Below are positions 1 to 10,677 of a DNA stretch of 64,000 nt, piece after piece. Position numbers and translations under genes: made by a program. Within the stretch, counting starts at the first letter, position 1; each line of letters starts with the position of its first letter. The notes beneath the pieces were generated by a model. It saw nothing but the letters and a program-made list of their open reading frames with translations. It was not told the origin of the DNA and did not search any database. Origin of the DNA: Sequoia sempervirens. Lineage: Eukaryota; Streptophyta; Pinopsida; Cupressales; Cupressaceae. The DNA lies in NCBI GenBank assembly GCA_007258455.2, contig VDFB02275585.1, positions 30,312 to 94,311 on the forward strand, in the 5' to 3' direction.

Positions 1-376
1 GAACCTATAACAAATTGAAGATGAAGAAGTTCGGTCCCTGTAAATTTTGAAGAGGCATGATTTAGGGAACACATATGAGGTAGAGTTTCCAGATGGAGTC
101 AACATTTCCCCTATGTTCAACATTGCAGATTTGACAGAGTATCATGAAGGTGGCACAGAGAATGGTCCAGCAATAGAACAGTGTAACATTCCCACACCTA
201 CTTCAGAGAAGGAGGAGATTGAAGCAATCTTGGATAGTCATGTGGGAAGGAGTACCAAAAATAGGCAGTATGAAGAATATCTGGTGAAGTGGAGAGGAAG
301 GCCTATGGAAGATTCATCCTGGCTATCTAAGGCGGAGGTTGACTGTTTGGGTTTTCCTCAACCATCTAAGACGTGA
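1..376 (+). pseudogene. Ty3/gypsy integrase C-terminus with chromodomain (partial)
   Basis: This is the 3' end of a chromovirus-type Ty3/gypsy pol, cut by the window edge. The integrase tail reads KKFGPCK, then KRHDLGN and FNIADLTEYHE, the usual SH3-like end of plant gypsy integrases. A chromodomain follows (EIEAILDSHV, EEYLVKWRGRP, DSSWL), which in this family directs integration to marked chromatin. The two parts lie in different frames: there is a one-base slip near 42-46, so reading resumes at a TTG rather than an ATG. The frame ends at a TGA about 30 bases before the probable LTR. Family assignment is firm. The copy is broken and its upstream part is outside the window. Confidence 0.85.
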
Positions 377-407
377 CGGGGTCACTTCTCAAATTACCCT
401 GGGTGTC

Positions 408-1117
408 TGATGCAGGAGCATCCAGTGGTGTGAGGGCAATCCTGCATCACCCAAAAAAGAAATATTTTAATTTTCTGTTGGTTACTTCTTAGATATTTTT
501 GCATTTCTAGATACCCCTTTAGCTATTGAAATATTCGAAGCCAAATTTGAGGCCCTTAGAGGCCCTGATGGGCCTGAAAATTTGCGAAAATCCCAAAGTA
601 TTGGCCATAGGCCCTATTTTCTGCCACATCGTCTTTTCGAGAGCTTTCCGAAAATGTATTATCATTGAAAATCTGACAGTCAGATTAAAAGTTATGGCTT
701 CCGAAAGTTGGTGCATTTTTAGAAATGTGCTAATTTTCGAATGTGAATTTCAAATTGTAATTTGGGCATCAAAGTGCCAAAACTCAAATTTGAATGTTGT
801 TTTGGCTCCAAATTGAAAAGGAGCTCTATTTATGGGCAAGATTTCTAATTTTTGGTAGCTTTTTGGGGAAAAGATTTTGCATGCTGCGAAAGGGGGTCTT
901 TTGTAATTTTCTTTAATTTCTGTAATTTGCATGTATTGTAGAGCTTGAGGATTTCTGATCCTCTGCATGTAAGAATTTCCATTCTAAATAACAATAAAAG
1001 TTCTCTAGTTGTTGGCATCATTTTCTGTGTCCCGGGTTTGCTCCCTTGTCACCATAGGATTTGTATGTTGTGAATGATATTATTGGAATTCCTTGGTTGA
1101 TTCAATTTTTTCTAACA
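408..1117 (+). repeat. Probable 3' LTR of the chromodomain gypsy element
   Basis: The stretch starts TGATGCAGG shortly after the pol stop and can be closed at TTCTAACA, giving TG...CA ends and about 710 bp. It holds a TATA-like CTATTTAT near 826-833 and a poly(A) signal AATAAA at 993-998, in LTR order. No second copy lies in the window, so both ends are inferred from position and terminal dinucleotides only. No convincing ORF is present. Confidence 0.45.
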
Positions 1118-1130
1118 AAGAACCTCTAAT

Positions 1131-2460
1131 AAGTTTAAGATCAATAATGGTGGGTGAAAGGGCTAGTGTCCCTCCATGTTGGTGGAGGGAGGTGGCAGTT
1201 GATGCCACGGTGGATGGGTGACGGGGCTTGGAGAGCTGCGTTGGCACTCATGTTTGGAAGTTGTGTTGAGGCCTGTCTTTTCAAGGCATATGGCTTGCAA
1301 CAAAGGACAACTATGGATCCCTCTCCAATGCATAGTTATGAGTACATATTATGGTGAAGGATTTTCTCCCCTTTGCAAGGACATCTTGCACACTGGACGG
1401 GGTACCATTTGTGGTTGGCGACGATGGCCTTGTGATCTGCATTCTTTATTTATTTAATGCCAACATCATTTTAGTGAATGAATTTCTTTGCAAATGAGTG
1501 TGGTGTATGCGGGTGACCTTTTTTCATCCCAACTGGATGCAATCTAAGTTGGTTTGCTCATGGAGAAGGGCTCAAAATTTGTCATTGAAGTCTTGGTGGC
1601 GGGCCTCACTCATTTTGGGGCAAATACTCTAATTTCGTTGAGGTCATCAGTGAGGCAAGCAGCATTTAGAGAGGTCACTAATCAAAGATTAAAGCGAATT
1701 CTACTAAATAATGATCTGCTAGTGGTGGTGGTTGTGAAGATGGTTTGGGCTCTAGTCAATTGGAGTGTAGGAGGGACAATTTGTACGTCTCCTCCCGGTT
1801 CCTGGCATGTCTCCTGGATAGTAAATTTCTGAAGGAAGAAGCAAAAATTTTGTTGGTTAGAATGTTTAGAGAGGACTTGGTGGAAGGCGTGGATGAGATT
1901 CTAAGTGCGGTGATTGAAGGAAAGGGTTGCTCGAGGCCTTGCAATGTGGAGCAGTTTCGAACGGAGGAGATGGTAAAGATCTTCCCATTCCTCTTGGATT
2001 TACATGGGTTGGGTTTTATGAGACATTAGATGTTAGTGGTGGTAGCGGTTGATTTTTTGAAGAAATTCTTTGGGTTGTTGGCAGTTGGCAAAGTGGAATG
2101 GAAATCTGAATTTGGGGAATTTGCTAAATTAAATAAATTTTTATAAGTTGGGTTTTGGGTGGGTTTTTTTGACATGTAGGGGTTGGGGTTAGTTTTTTAC
2201 CAGTTTTGTTGGAAGCCCTCAAAGTGTTATTTCCATTAATATGGCTTTTTTGTGGTGTCTTTTTTGGTTGGTTATTTTTTCGATTTGGTAGTTAGTTTAT
2301 TTTGGAAGCTGGTATACTGAAGGTGGTTATGTTGGTCGGATGATTATTTGGTCTTTTTGATAAACTTTCTCCCTACATGGCAGATGCTTGTAAATGCATT
2401 ATTATTAATAAAATATATACTAATCTTGTGTACCAAAAAAAAAGTTTAAGATCAATAATG
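1131..2460 (+). mobile_element. Retroposed insertion with 19-bp target duplication and poly(A)
   Basis: The 19-mer aagtttaagatcaataatg occurs at 1131-1149 and again exactly at 2442-2460. The second copy directly follows a run of A (2435-2443) and an upstream AATAAA near 2408-2413. Long target duplication plus terminal poly(A) is the signature of LINE-type target-primed reverse transcription. The inserted body is about 1.29 kb. It carries only short ORFs (1554-1832, 1745-2029) that I do not recognise, so it may be a 5'-truncated LINE 3' region, a SINE-like element or a processed pseudogene. It landed just after the probable gypsy LTR and is therefore younger than it. Confidence 0.8.
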
Positions 2461-4090
2461 TATGATGTGGTGAAGGGGTGGATGATGTGCAACTTTCAAT
2501 TTTTTTTAACATAACCTAGACTCACATTTGATTGAGGTGTTTTGATGATGATGTTTATGAACTTATAAACCTTGAGAGTAGACTTGTCACTTCAAGGTAA
2601 ACTTTTCCAAAAAGATGTGTACTAATTCAAATAAATTTTTAGAAATAGATTGTTTCTAAACAGAGAGCTAAACTATTTAATGTTTGTGAAAAACTTAGTC
2701 CAAGAGATTTGGTGTCAAAAATTTCAAGTTGTCGTGTGTTGGATGGTTGATGTCTTGATGTTTATTGTTGATTGTTGATCCTATTTGGAAACCTAGAAGA
2801 TGTTTTTGACAAGACCAATATGTTGAAAAACATGAACTTTGTGTGTTGTTTGAGGAGTGATATAAGTGAGCCAAGATTGGTCCCATTGTCAGATTAGTTT
2901 GATGTTTTGGAACCAAAATAGAATCAAATTTTTCTTGTTTAAAGTTGTAGTTTTCCAAATTAGGTAAATACATCATACTATCAAGAAAATGTGTTGGACT
3001 ATCAAGAAAATGCATTAGACTATTCTACAAATATGTTGATATTTGGAAAAAGTAATGATGTTTGACAGAAGCATTAAACTATCTAAACAAAGGCATTGTT
3101 GTTCAAATTTATGTTTCCCTTGGAAAATACGTTGATATGTGAAAATGCACCATTGTGCAAACAAAAGCGCTATTTTGACCAAAATAGAAGTATCATTTTG
3201 TGCAAAGGCATCATACTATCAAGAAAATATGTCGATCTTCCTAGGGGATCTTTGAAATGCAAGTTTACCTAATTTTTTTGACGTTTGACTTTGAAAACAT
3301 AGTAAACAACATGCAAAACTAACTGAATGAGTTGATCAAGTGATTTACATCTATTCTTATTCCACAAGAACTCACTAATTGGTGTTACAAGGTCTCAACA
3401 TAAAAACACACCATATTGCACAACCTATTTAGTGGATAGATTAGGCTTATTTTCTCAAAGTAGTCTCACAGGATGAAATACTGCCCATAGAGTGAGTAAC
3501 TAGAGTATGCACACGTACATGATAGACCTCTTACCTTGGAAGGAAAAGTTCCTTGCAAGAAATAAATTGTCACCTCAACTATGTTTAGTACTTGACAAGT
3601 AACTTAATGGAACGATGTTATTACATTGCACCACTTTGAGAAAATGTTTGAAAGTTTTATGATTCTACAACATAGGTTTCTAGTTGGTAGAACTTTGTGA
3701 GCACTGCCAACCTCTCGGACATTGCATTGGAAAACCCATGCAAGTTCATAGCACTACATACATAGATTGACCTACAGCTTTTTCTCTCAACCAATTTATA
3801 TAGCGCACCCAAAAACGTCGCTTGAGGTTGAACCCTTGAGTTCTCCATTGTGTGGATGTATCTCAAGGTAAGATTCCTACTCAAAAGAAAAAAGGAGTTG
3901 CTATTTCTCTTCACCCAAGATTGCACTAAGCATGAGGGGAGAGGATATGTAGAAAAACCTTAAAGGGTAACAAATGAACATAAACACAAGTCCAAGATGT
4001 TTCTCTTCACCCAAGATCACACTAGGTGCAAGGGGAGAGGATACACACCTAACTTACCAAATACAATGAATAGAGAAAAAAATTTCATTT
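2461..4090. other. Non-coding stretch, no gene seen
   Basis: AT-rich DNA with scattered stops in all frames. It holds local imperfect duplications, such as a phrase around CATACTATCAAGAAAAT near 2970-3010 and 3208-3228, and the phrase CTCTTCACCCAAGAT at about 3907 and 4005, the two copies about 99 bp apart. The ORFs here, including 2695-3015 and 3657-3926 on the minus strand, show no recognisable motif. Confidence 0.6.
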
Positions 4091-4262
4091 AAGGTGCACC
4101 GAAAGAAAGTGTGGTTCATTTTAATTTGTATGTTCAAGGTCCAAGTTGTTTGTTCATTTTAGAGCCCAAATGAAGATGTGTTCATTTTAAACTAAAAATA
4201 ATGTTTGTTCATTTTATAAACCCAAATCAGAGTGTGAGTATTTTTTATTCATTTTATAGCCC
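4091..4262. repeat. Degenerate short repeat around TTCATTTTA
   Basis: About five occurrences of a phrase built on GTTCATTTTA, several followed by AGCCCAAAT or AACCCAAAT, spaced 30-50 bases apart. This looks like a decayed minisatellite; no coding potential is seen. Confidence 0.5.
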
Positions 4263-5902
4263 AAATTGAAGTGTTAATGTACGCTAAAGCATGAAATTAA
4301 ACAGCTCTTAGGTCATTCTTCACACAAGTGTTGATAAAAACTTTGGAATGTTGAAAAATGCTTCATGAATTAGTGTTAATGAACACTTTTCTCCATGCTT
4401 TGATAAATCATCCGATTCTGCAAATGTTTGTCTAAACTAGAAAACAACCAACAAGAACTAGTTAGGGTTAGAAATCAAATCAACTTTGAAATTTGGATGA
4501 AACCCTAAAGATTACCTCTCTGTTTTACCTGCAGATATGTCAGACTGTCATGGTAGATGTGTTATATTATTAACCGTATGTGTTGCTCTGTATCGCTACA
4601 AATGCATCGAGATCTTGAAGATGTGCCAAACTGGTATGTTGCAGAAGCGTCACACTAATGCATATGCCCTAGACTAGTAAACCTACAAGTAGAAATATTC
4701 AAACATTACCAAATGCACAAATATTTGTAGATGCACGGACCTTTGTGCTACAAATGTGTTTGCATTTGCATATGCGTCGACCTGTCAAATGCAAATGCGT
4801 CAACCTACTTCCTGGTCCTGCAATGTCCAATAAAACTCAAACAAATTTGTTAGCTACAGACATGGGGTCCCAGTAGGCATGCTAGAATGTGAACATGGAA
4901 AATAATCAATTCAATTATGCTAGGAATCAACTAAGAAACAAAGTAATTAACCTAATTAAGCCACATTCTGAATGAAACTCTTGTAATTCATAATTAAGAA
5001 GCCATTAACATGAAATAACATTGAAAATTGAATGAAACAACCTAATTAAGAAAGAAAACCTCATCCCTTTGGGGGATTAGCACTAAATTGATGTGGAGTA
5101 CTCAACCCTTTCCTAATCCATGACAAGTTTGTAAAGCTTTGATGTTCTTTAATGGTGAAATTTATGGATAATGGGATAATTGATTCATAATGGATAAATG
5201 CTTTCAAAAGGTAAGTGTAAATTGGCTATTGTCTAATTGCTCAATGCTTGTGAAGGAAATTCTCATAGAAATGAAGACTATTTATAGGATTTTTAGATGA
5301 ATCAATGGCTAGGATCAAATTGGATAATTAATGGATAGGATTCAAAGATAAAAGGTGGCATGGATCAAGGATCCAATCCATGGATGAGATTGAATATTGA
5401 CATGGATCAATGATTCTAATCAAGGGCTCAAATTGATTGAGATAATTGTAATCCCATGATTTTAGGGAGATGGAGAAGATATTTCCATTTGGAGGGAAAT
5501 GTTTGAATTCAAATTGGAGGAATATTCCATGATAATATTATTTCAATTCTTGGAGGATTTAGAAGATATTAATCAATTAAATAATTAGAAGATATTAGTC
5601 AATTAAATAATTAAGAAACTATTTAATTGTGCAAGTGGAGAGAATTTAGGGATTTAATTAAACAATTAGAAAATCATTTAACCAAAGTGAGATTTAGGAC
5701 ATTTAATTAAATAATTTGCAGTATTTAATCAAATAAGATGAAAAATTAGCATGAAAGGGGTGAATTAATCGAATAATATTAATTATTCAATTAATAGCAA
5801 AAATGGTGAATTTAATTAAATAATTGACATTATTTAATTAAATTGATGAAAATGATCGAATCAGGTATGCGATATTGATCAGGACATTTTTGGATGTCTA
5901 CA
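4263..5902. other. AT-rich non-coding DNA with TTAATTAAATAATT motifs
   Basis: No gene is seen. From about 5570 to 5860 the sequence repeatedly uses AATTAAATAATT-like self-complementary words. The stretch 4848-5902 has TG...CA ends and could be an LTR on the minus strand (start TGTAGACATCC), but no partner copy or target duplication supports this. Confidence 0.4.
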
Positions 5903-6413
5903 CCAAGAATTAATTGATCTAGCTAGCAAATGGATAAGCCAAAAAAATGTCTCTTCTCCCAAATAATTTTACATGAATAAACAATAAGCCACATCCTCAT
6001 GTTGAATCTGCCAACTATGCAAAGTCTCCTCAAAGACCTTAATGTCCTCCTCTTCAATTCTATTCAGATCATTGACATGAAAATTAGAACAATTTTTTTG
6101 GGGTTTTTGGACATGTCATGATATGTATTGAAATGAATGGGAGAGGGGTTATTAGGTATCCAAGCCATTGGTGGTACTGGTGGGGGTAATTGCAATCAAT
6201 AATACAGATATGATGTGTATTTGGAACATAAGTATGAAGTGGAGATGATGATGAGCATTCCTCGGTTCTAGCCATCCTAGATATTATAGGGGATCTTAGT
6301 TCAAGAAATTCACCTTGATTTGGTGTAGATCTGAGTATTCTTTGAAATATCTCAGGAGAAAATGAACCTATACGCTCTAACTTTAAATAAATTTTTGGCC
6401 CTCCTAGCACCAA
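5903..6413 (-). pseudogene. Fragment of a retrotransposon gag, minus strand
   Basis: Reading the minus strand from 6413 down, an open stretch (KLERIGSFSPEIFQRILRST, later SSSPLHTYVPNTHH) is followed after a slip by NRIEEEDIKVFEETLHSWQI, HEDVAYCLFM and ARSINSW. The last part has the layout of the plant retrotransposon gag core, where a helical segment is followed by a tryptophan-containing SIxxW block. A PBS-like TGGTGCTAGGAG (6401-6412, minus) lies just upstream, next to a possible LTR end (CATCAACA, 6417-6424). The fragment stops abruptly near 5902, as if interrupted by another insertion. Identification rests on layout, not on a unique motif. Confidence 0.45.
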
Positions 6414-6416
6414 TTT

Positions 6417-6943
6417 TGTTGATGAGTATTTTTACACATCACAACATAGATAAAACATGAAGTATTTTGTCTCTCTCAAGAAAGGAAATCCAACCTCAAA
6501 AATTAAAAAGATAACACCAAGGCTTCAACAGTCAGATCTTGACTTCACAAAAAAAACTTAATGGATAATGGTTTATTGTTTTAACAAGGGACTTTAAAAA
6601 TACTTAGCTAGAATTTTGGATATCAAGGGTTTGTAAAATCCAAAAATGGTGTGAAACCCTAACTATATTTTTAGATCTAGAATCTAAAAATGATTCTTGA
6701 CATCCAATATGGCAGTTTAAATAATGCTTCCTTCCTAAACTAACTCAATTTGAAATAAAATGAAAAAGATAAGGGGAAAGAAGATCAAATTTAAAAACCT
6801 TTACATAAAGACAATAATGGTTGGTGATGCAGATAGATGGATCCCTCACAAAACTAATTCTTGCTTAATCAAAGTTAAACTCACAAAGCCGCAAGAATAG
6901 TGCAATCCTTAAAGGAAACTGGAAGATTTTCAAATCGTAAACA
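6417..6943. other. Non-coding; possibly LTR remnant of the minus-strand gag element
   Basis: The stretch lies where the 5' LTR of the minus-strand gag fragment should be and begins TGTTGATGAG on the plus strand. No second copy was found, and the copia element interrupts it at 6944. Confidence 0.25.
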
Positions 6944-8220
6944 TGTTGCAAGTATGAAGGTATTGTCATTGATGCCAACTGATTAATTGGTCAATTGGTT
7001 GTTGTTGTTATTGATATCATGTATGTTGGTTATTGGTTGTATATGTCGAGGATATTAAGAAAATTGTAATAAAGAAAAGTTGCAGGTACTCAATCTTTGC
7101 TTCGGGTTATGCTCCAGAATGTGTTGCTATGCTAGTGAGGATTTGAGGTATTGTTCATGGCTGTTGGAAGTTGCTATATCAAAATTTTGGGTTTTTGGAT
7201 CATTGTATAGTGCAAGTTATGTTCACGAATTATGAAACGTGCTTTTCTTTGTATCTAGCTGAGGTCCAGGAGAAATGTAGTTGCTCCTTCTTCTTGGTTG
7301 AGTTTTATGACTTGCGGTTTTTAGGATAAGTTGAAGAGGTTGTGCTCAAGTTAATTTTGTTATCTAGAAAGATTGGATCATGATAAGGTTGAGTGTGCTT
7401 AATTGATTTATGTGTTTTATACAGGTTTTGGTTGACCATGCGTTAAACACTACCTATGGAGATCATGAAAGTGTGTTGAGGCATGTTGGGACTTATTTAG
7501 GTACTCATTTAGTGTGTGCTTGGGTCACCCTCATTCTAATTCCACCATAGAATGTTTTGGCATCGACCTAACTTGAATTTGGGACTACAAATGGCATGTG
7601 GTTGACTTTGAATAAGTTTCAAAGTTGAAGATGGTATAAGTATAAGTTGAAATGTTGAGAAAAGGTATGGATGAATGCAAGAGCAAGATAGATGTGAAAT
7701 AGTGTGTGAGTGTAATGCAAGTTTGAGTAGATCAGTGTGAAATTCAAGTATTGAGTTAACAAAGGCAGTAAGTTGAAGGTGTACTCTATCATTCAAGCAT
7801 GTTTGCAAGTGTGTGAGTGAACTGTGGTGGAAATCTCTATTGCATTGAGATTGTTTTCTCTCTATAAAAAATATATTCTATCTTCTTTTGTAATTTTGTG
7901 GCATTGAGGCTTCCAGTTGGTTAACCCTTACTGGACAGTGAGTCCTATATTGGAAGTGAGCCTTTGTATTCAATTTTTATATTCTCTATATTGTGAGTTA
8001 ATCCTCATCGTGGTTTTTCCCTTATTGGATTTTCCATGTAAATTTGGTGTTATTGTGTGTATGGTTTTGCTTCCTTCAGTTTCTGCTTTTACACTTAATG
8101 ATTAATCATATTAGAAGAGTACAAGATTTTTTAATGATAATATATCTAATCTTTGGTGAAAATTTAAAAGTTAAATTTTCTATAATTGATTCACCCCCCT
8201 CTCATTTTTCTTGTTCAACA
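6944..8220 (+). repeat. 5' LTR of the copia element
   Basis: 1277 bp from TGTTGCAAGTATGAAGG to TTGTTCAACA. It aligns along its whole length with 12813-14105 but has clearly diverged. For example, the 3' copy carries extra GTGAGCC-type repeats near 13790-13850. Confidence 0.93.
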
Positions 8221-8222
8221 AT

Positions 8223-8240
8223 TGGTATCAAAGATTGGTT
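8223..8240 (+). other. Primer binding site of the copia element
   Basis: TGGTATCAAAGATTGG starts two bases after the 5' LTR. Plant copia elements typically carry TGGTATCAGAGC here, complementary to the 3' end of initiator tRNA-Met. This copy keeps TGGTATCA and differs afterwards. Confidence 0.85.
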
Positions 8241-8278
8241 CCTTGGAGAAGATGTTAATTGCTTAAGGAAGGTTCGGG

Positions 8279-9117
8279 ATGGCAAGCAAGATCACTATTG
8301 AGTGTCCTAGGTTCGATGGGACTAATTATGCCCTCTAGAAAATAAATATGGAAGGATATTTGGAGTACTGTGGATATTATATTGAGAAAGCTTATAATAC
8401 TTCCTACACTCTTACTATTAATGGTTAGAGTACAACTAATGAAATCAAGGCACATGAAGCAAAAAAATAATCCAAAGTTCATTCCAAAGAATAGTCTTTC
8501 ACATTCTGAATTTATTAAAGTTCAAAATCTAAATATTTCTAAAGAGGTCTAGGAAGCATTGGAAAAGATTCAGTATGGAGATGAAAAGGTTGAAGAAGCA
8601 AAGTTGCAGAATTTGGAGGCATAGTTCGAGATCCTACATATGTCTAAAGATGAGAACATTAAATCCTATGTACAAAGAGTGGATGAGCTAGTAGGTGTAA
8701 TGTGAGGAATTAGTGCTACAATAGATGAATCTAGGATTATAAAGAAGACTCTCAAAACTCTCCCTAATGCATACAGTGAAAAGGTATATGCTATTGAGGA
8801 ATTTATAGATTACAAGACTTATACTAAAGATCAATTATTGGGTACTCTAACATCATTTGAAATGAGAAATCCTAGTTTGAGAAATGGATCCAAGACAGAA
8901 AGTGCTTTCAAGGCTACAAAAGTTGGAGATCTAGATGAAGAGAACCTCGATGAAGTAGAAGCTAACTTTGTAAGAAGGATGAAAAGGGCTCTGCTAAGTA
9001 TGAAGGTAATTTACCCTTTAAATGCTTTAGTTGTGGAGGAATAGGTCATTATGCTTCGAGATATCTGAAAAGAGCTAAGAAGAATAAACATAGATTAAGC
9101 AAAGAAAACAAAGGGAA
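8279..9117 (+). pseudogene. Copia gag (nucleocapsid), degenerate
   Basis: The start ATG at 8279 gives MASKITIECPRFDGTNYA, the usual opening of plant copia gag. Recognisable blocks follow: EALEKIQYGDEKVEEAKLQN, SYVQRVDELVG and KTLPNAYSEKV. The zinc knuckle lies at 9023-9064 and reads CFSCGGIGHYASRY; the fourth ligand of CX2CX4HX4C is Tyr instead of Cys. In-frame stops occur at 8336, 8550, 8622 and 8703. A frame change lies between 8338 and 8370, and a single missing base near 8985-8988 puts the knuckle in another frame from the segment 8838-8985. The product would have bound element RNA in virus-like particles; this copy cannot. Confidence 0.85.
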
Positions 9118-9118
9118 G

Positions 9119-9544
9119 ATGATTAAGAGAGCATATTATGTGAATGAAGATGTTGGTATTTCTGATGAAGAATTTCATTATGGAGATTTTGATGACAATG
9201 AATGCTTGTTCTTGGCTATAAAAGATGAATCTACTTTTGCTAATACTGAAAGACAAGTAAAGGAAAGTGTGTCGGAGAAAGTTGAAGATACTGTAATTTC
9301 TGCTCTTCATGCTAAACAGGAAAAGAACTACTGGGTTTTTGATAGTGGTTGTTCACATCACATGACCGGTGATAAGGGTAAGATTGTTAAACTTAAAAAA
9401 TATGATGGATGCTTAGTTAAGTTTGGAGATGATACTAGTGCTAAGATTTGTGCGATAGGTTCAGTCAATTTTGATGGCAAGTATAATATTGATGATGTCT
9501 ACTATGTTAAGGGTTTAAGGCATAATCTCTTGAGTATTGGATAA
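9119..9544 (+). pseudogene. Copia aspartic protease segment
   Basis: A 141-residue open stretch contains YWVFDSGCSHHMTGDKGK, the D-S-G active site of copia proteases at about residues 78-80, and then IDDVYYVKGLRHNLLSIG, the conserved end of the protease/pre-integrase region. In an active element this enzyme cuts the Gag-Pol polyprotein. The catalytic D-S-G is intact here, but the reading frame ends in TAA right after LLSIG, so it is not joined to the integrase. Confidence 0.88.
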
Positions 9545-10635
9545 ATGTGTAGTAAAAGATATAATCTTGTATTTGAGGATGAGATATGTGAAATCAGGAA
9601 AGGATCTAGAATAGTGATTGTTGCGGGAAAGAAGTCAAAAGGAAATATCTATCAACTTAAGGGTACTGATGGACATTGTTTTATGTCTCAGATTAATGAT
9701 AGGTGGTTATAGCACTGGAGGATGTGTCATATGAATTTTGATAACTTGGTGAGGATTAGTGTAGTGTAAGCTATAAGAGATTTACCGAGGATTACAAAGC
9801 CTATTAATGTTGTTTGCAAGGATTATCAGTTTGGAAAGAAAGCGAGAAATTGCTTTAGATCAAAGGAACAATCTACTACTGGACTATTGTATTTGATTCA
9901 TGTACAAATATTTATGGTCCCACAAGAGTGAGAAGTCTACAAGGTGATAGGTACTTTATGCTTCTAATTGATGATTACTCTAGATATACATGGGTTGCTT
10001 TTCTCAGAGAAAAATTTGATGCATTAGATAGATTCAAGGCATTTAAGGCTATGGTTGAGAATGAAGAAAAATTGAGAATAAAATGTTTGAGTTATGATAG
10101 AGGTGGTGAATTCACCTCCAATGAGTTTAACATGTTTTATGAAGTTCATGGAATAAAGAGGCAATTGTTTTCTCCTAGAACTCCTTAGCAAAATGGAGTT
10201 GTTGAAAGAAAGAACAAAATGATTCAAGAAGATGCTAGATCAATGATTACAGAAGCAGGTCTACCAGAAGGTTATTGGAGAGAATCTATTTATACTACTA
10301 TTTATGTTTCCAATCGAGTTCAAGAAAAAGCTAACAGTACTAAGACCCCCTATGAGCTATGGTGTGGAAGAATTCCTACTGTCAAGTATTTCAAGGTATT
10401 TGGAAGCAAATGTTATATCAGAAGGGATGAAGAAAATTTAGGGAAGTTTGATGCTAGATGTGATGAAGGTATCTTCCTTGGATACTCTACTAGAAGGAAA
10501 GTTTACATATGTTTCAATAAAAGACTAAGAAATATCATAGAGAGCACAAATGTCAAGGTGGATGAAGCATTAAAGAATTCAATTGAAGTTGATGGATATG
10601 TATTAGATGAACCTAATTGCATAGAAGTTAAATAA
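9545..10635 (+). pseudogene. Copia integrase, broken by stops
   Basis: After a degenerate pre-integrase zinc region with several stops (9545-9920), the catalytic core reads LLIDDYSRYTWVAFL (first Asp), SYDRGGEFTSNEF (second Asp) and QNGVVERKN (Glu). The residue before QNG is a TAG stop at 10186-10188, at a CAG position. The C-terminal part (YELWCGRIPTVKYFKVFGSK, GIFLGYS) continues to 10635. The enzyme would insert the element's cDNA into the genome. Integrase preceding RT confirms the copia type. Confidence 0.88.
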
Positions 10636-10677
10636 ATTCTAGAAGAACAGGAAAAGAAGAATGGAGATGAAGAAGCT

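Noticed and set aside
3657..3926. 89-codon minus-strand ORF
   Set aside because: No motif, no neighbouring coding signal, and composition like the surrounding non-coding DNA.
4848..5902. An LTR on the minus strand (TGTAGACATCC...GCTAACA)
   Set aside because: TG...CA ends fit, but the flanks do not match (AAATT and CCAAG) and no second copy is present.
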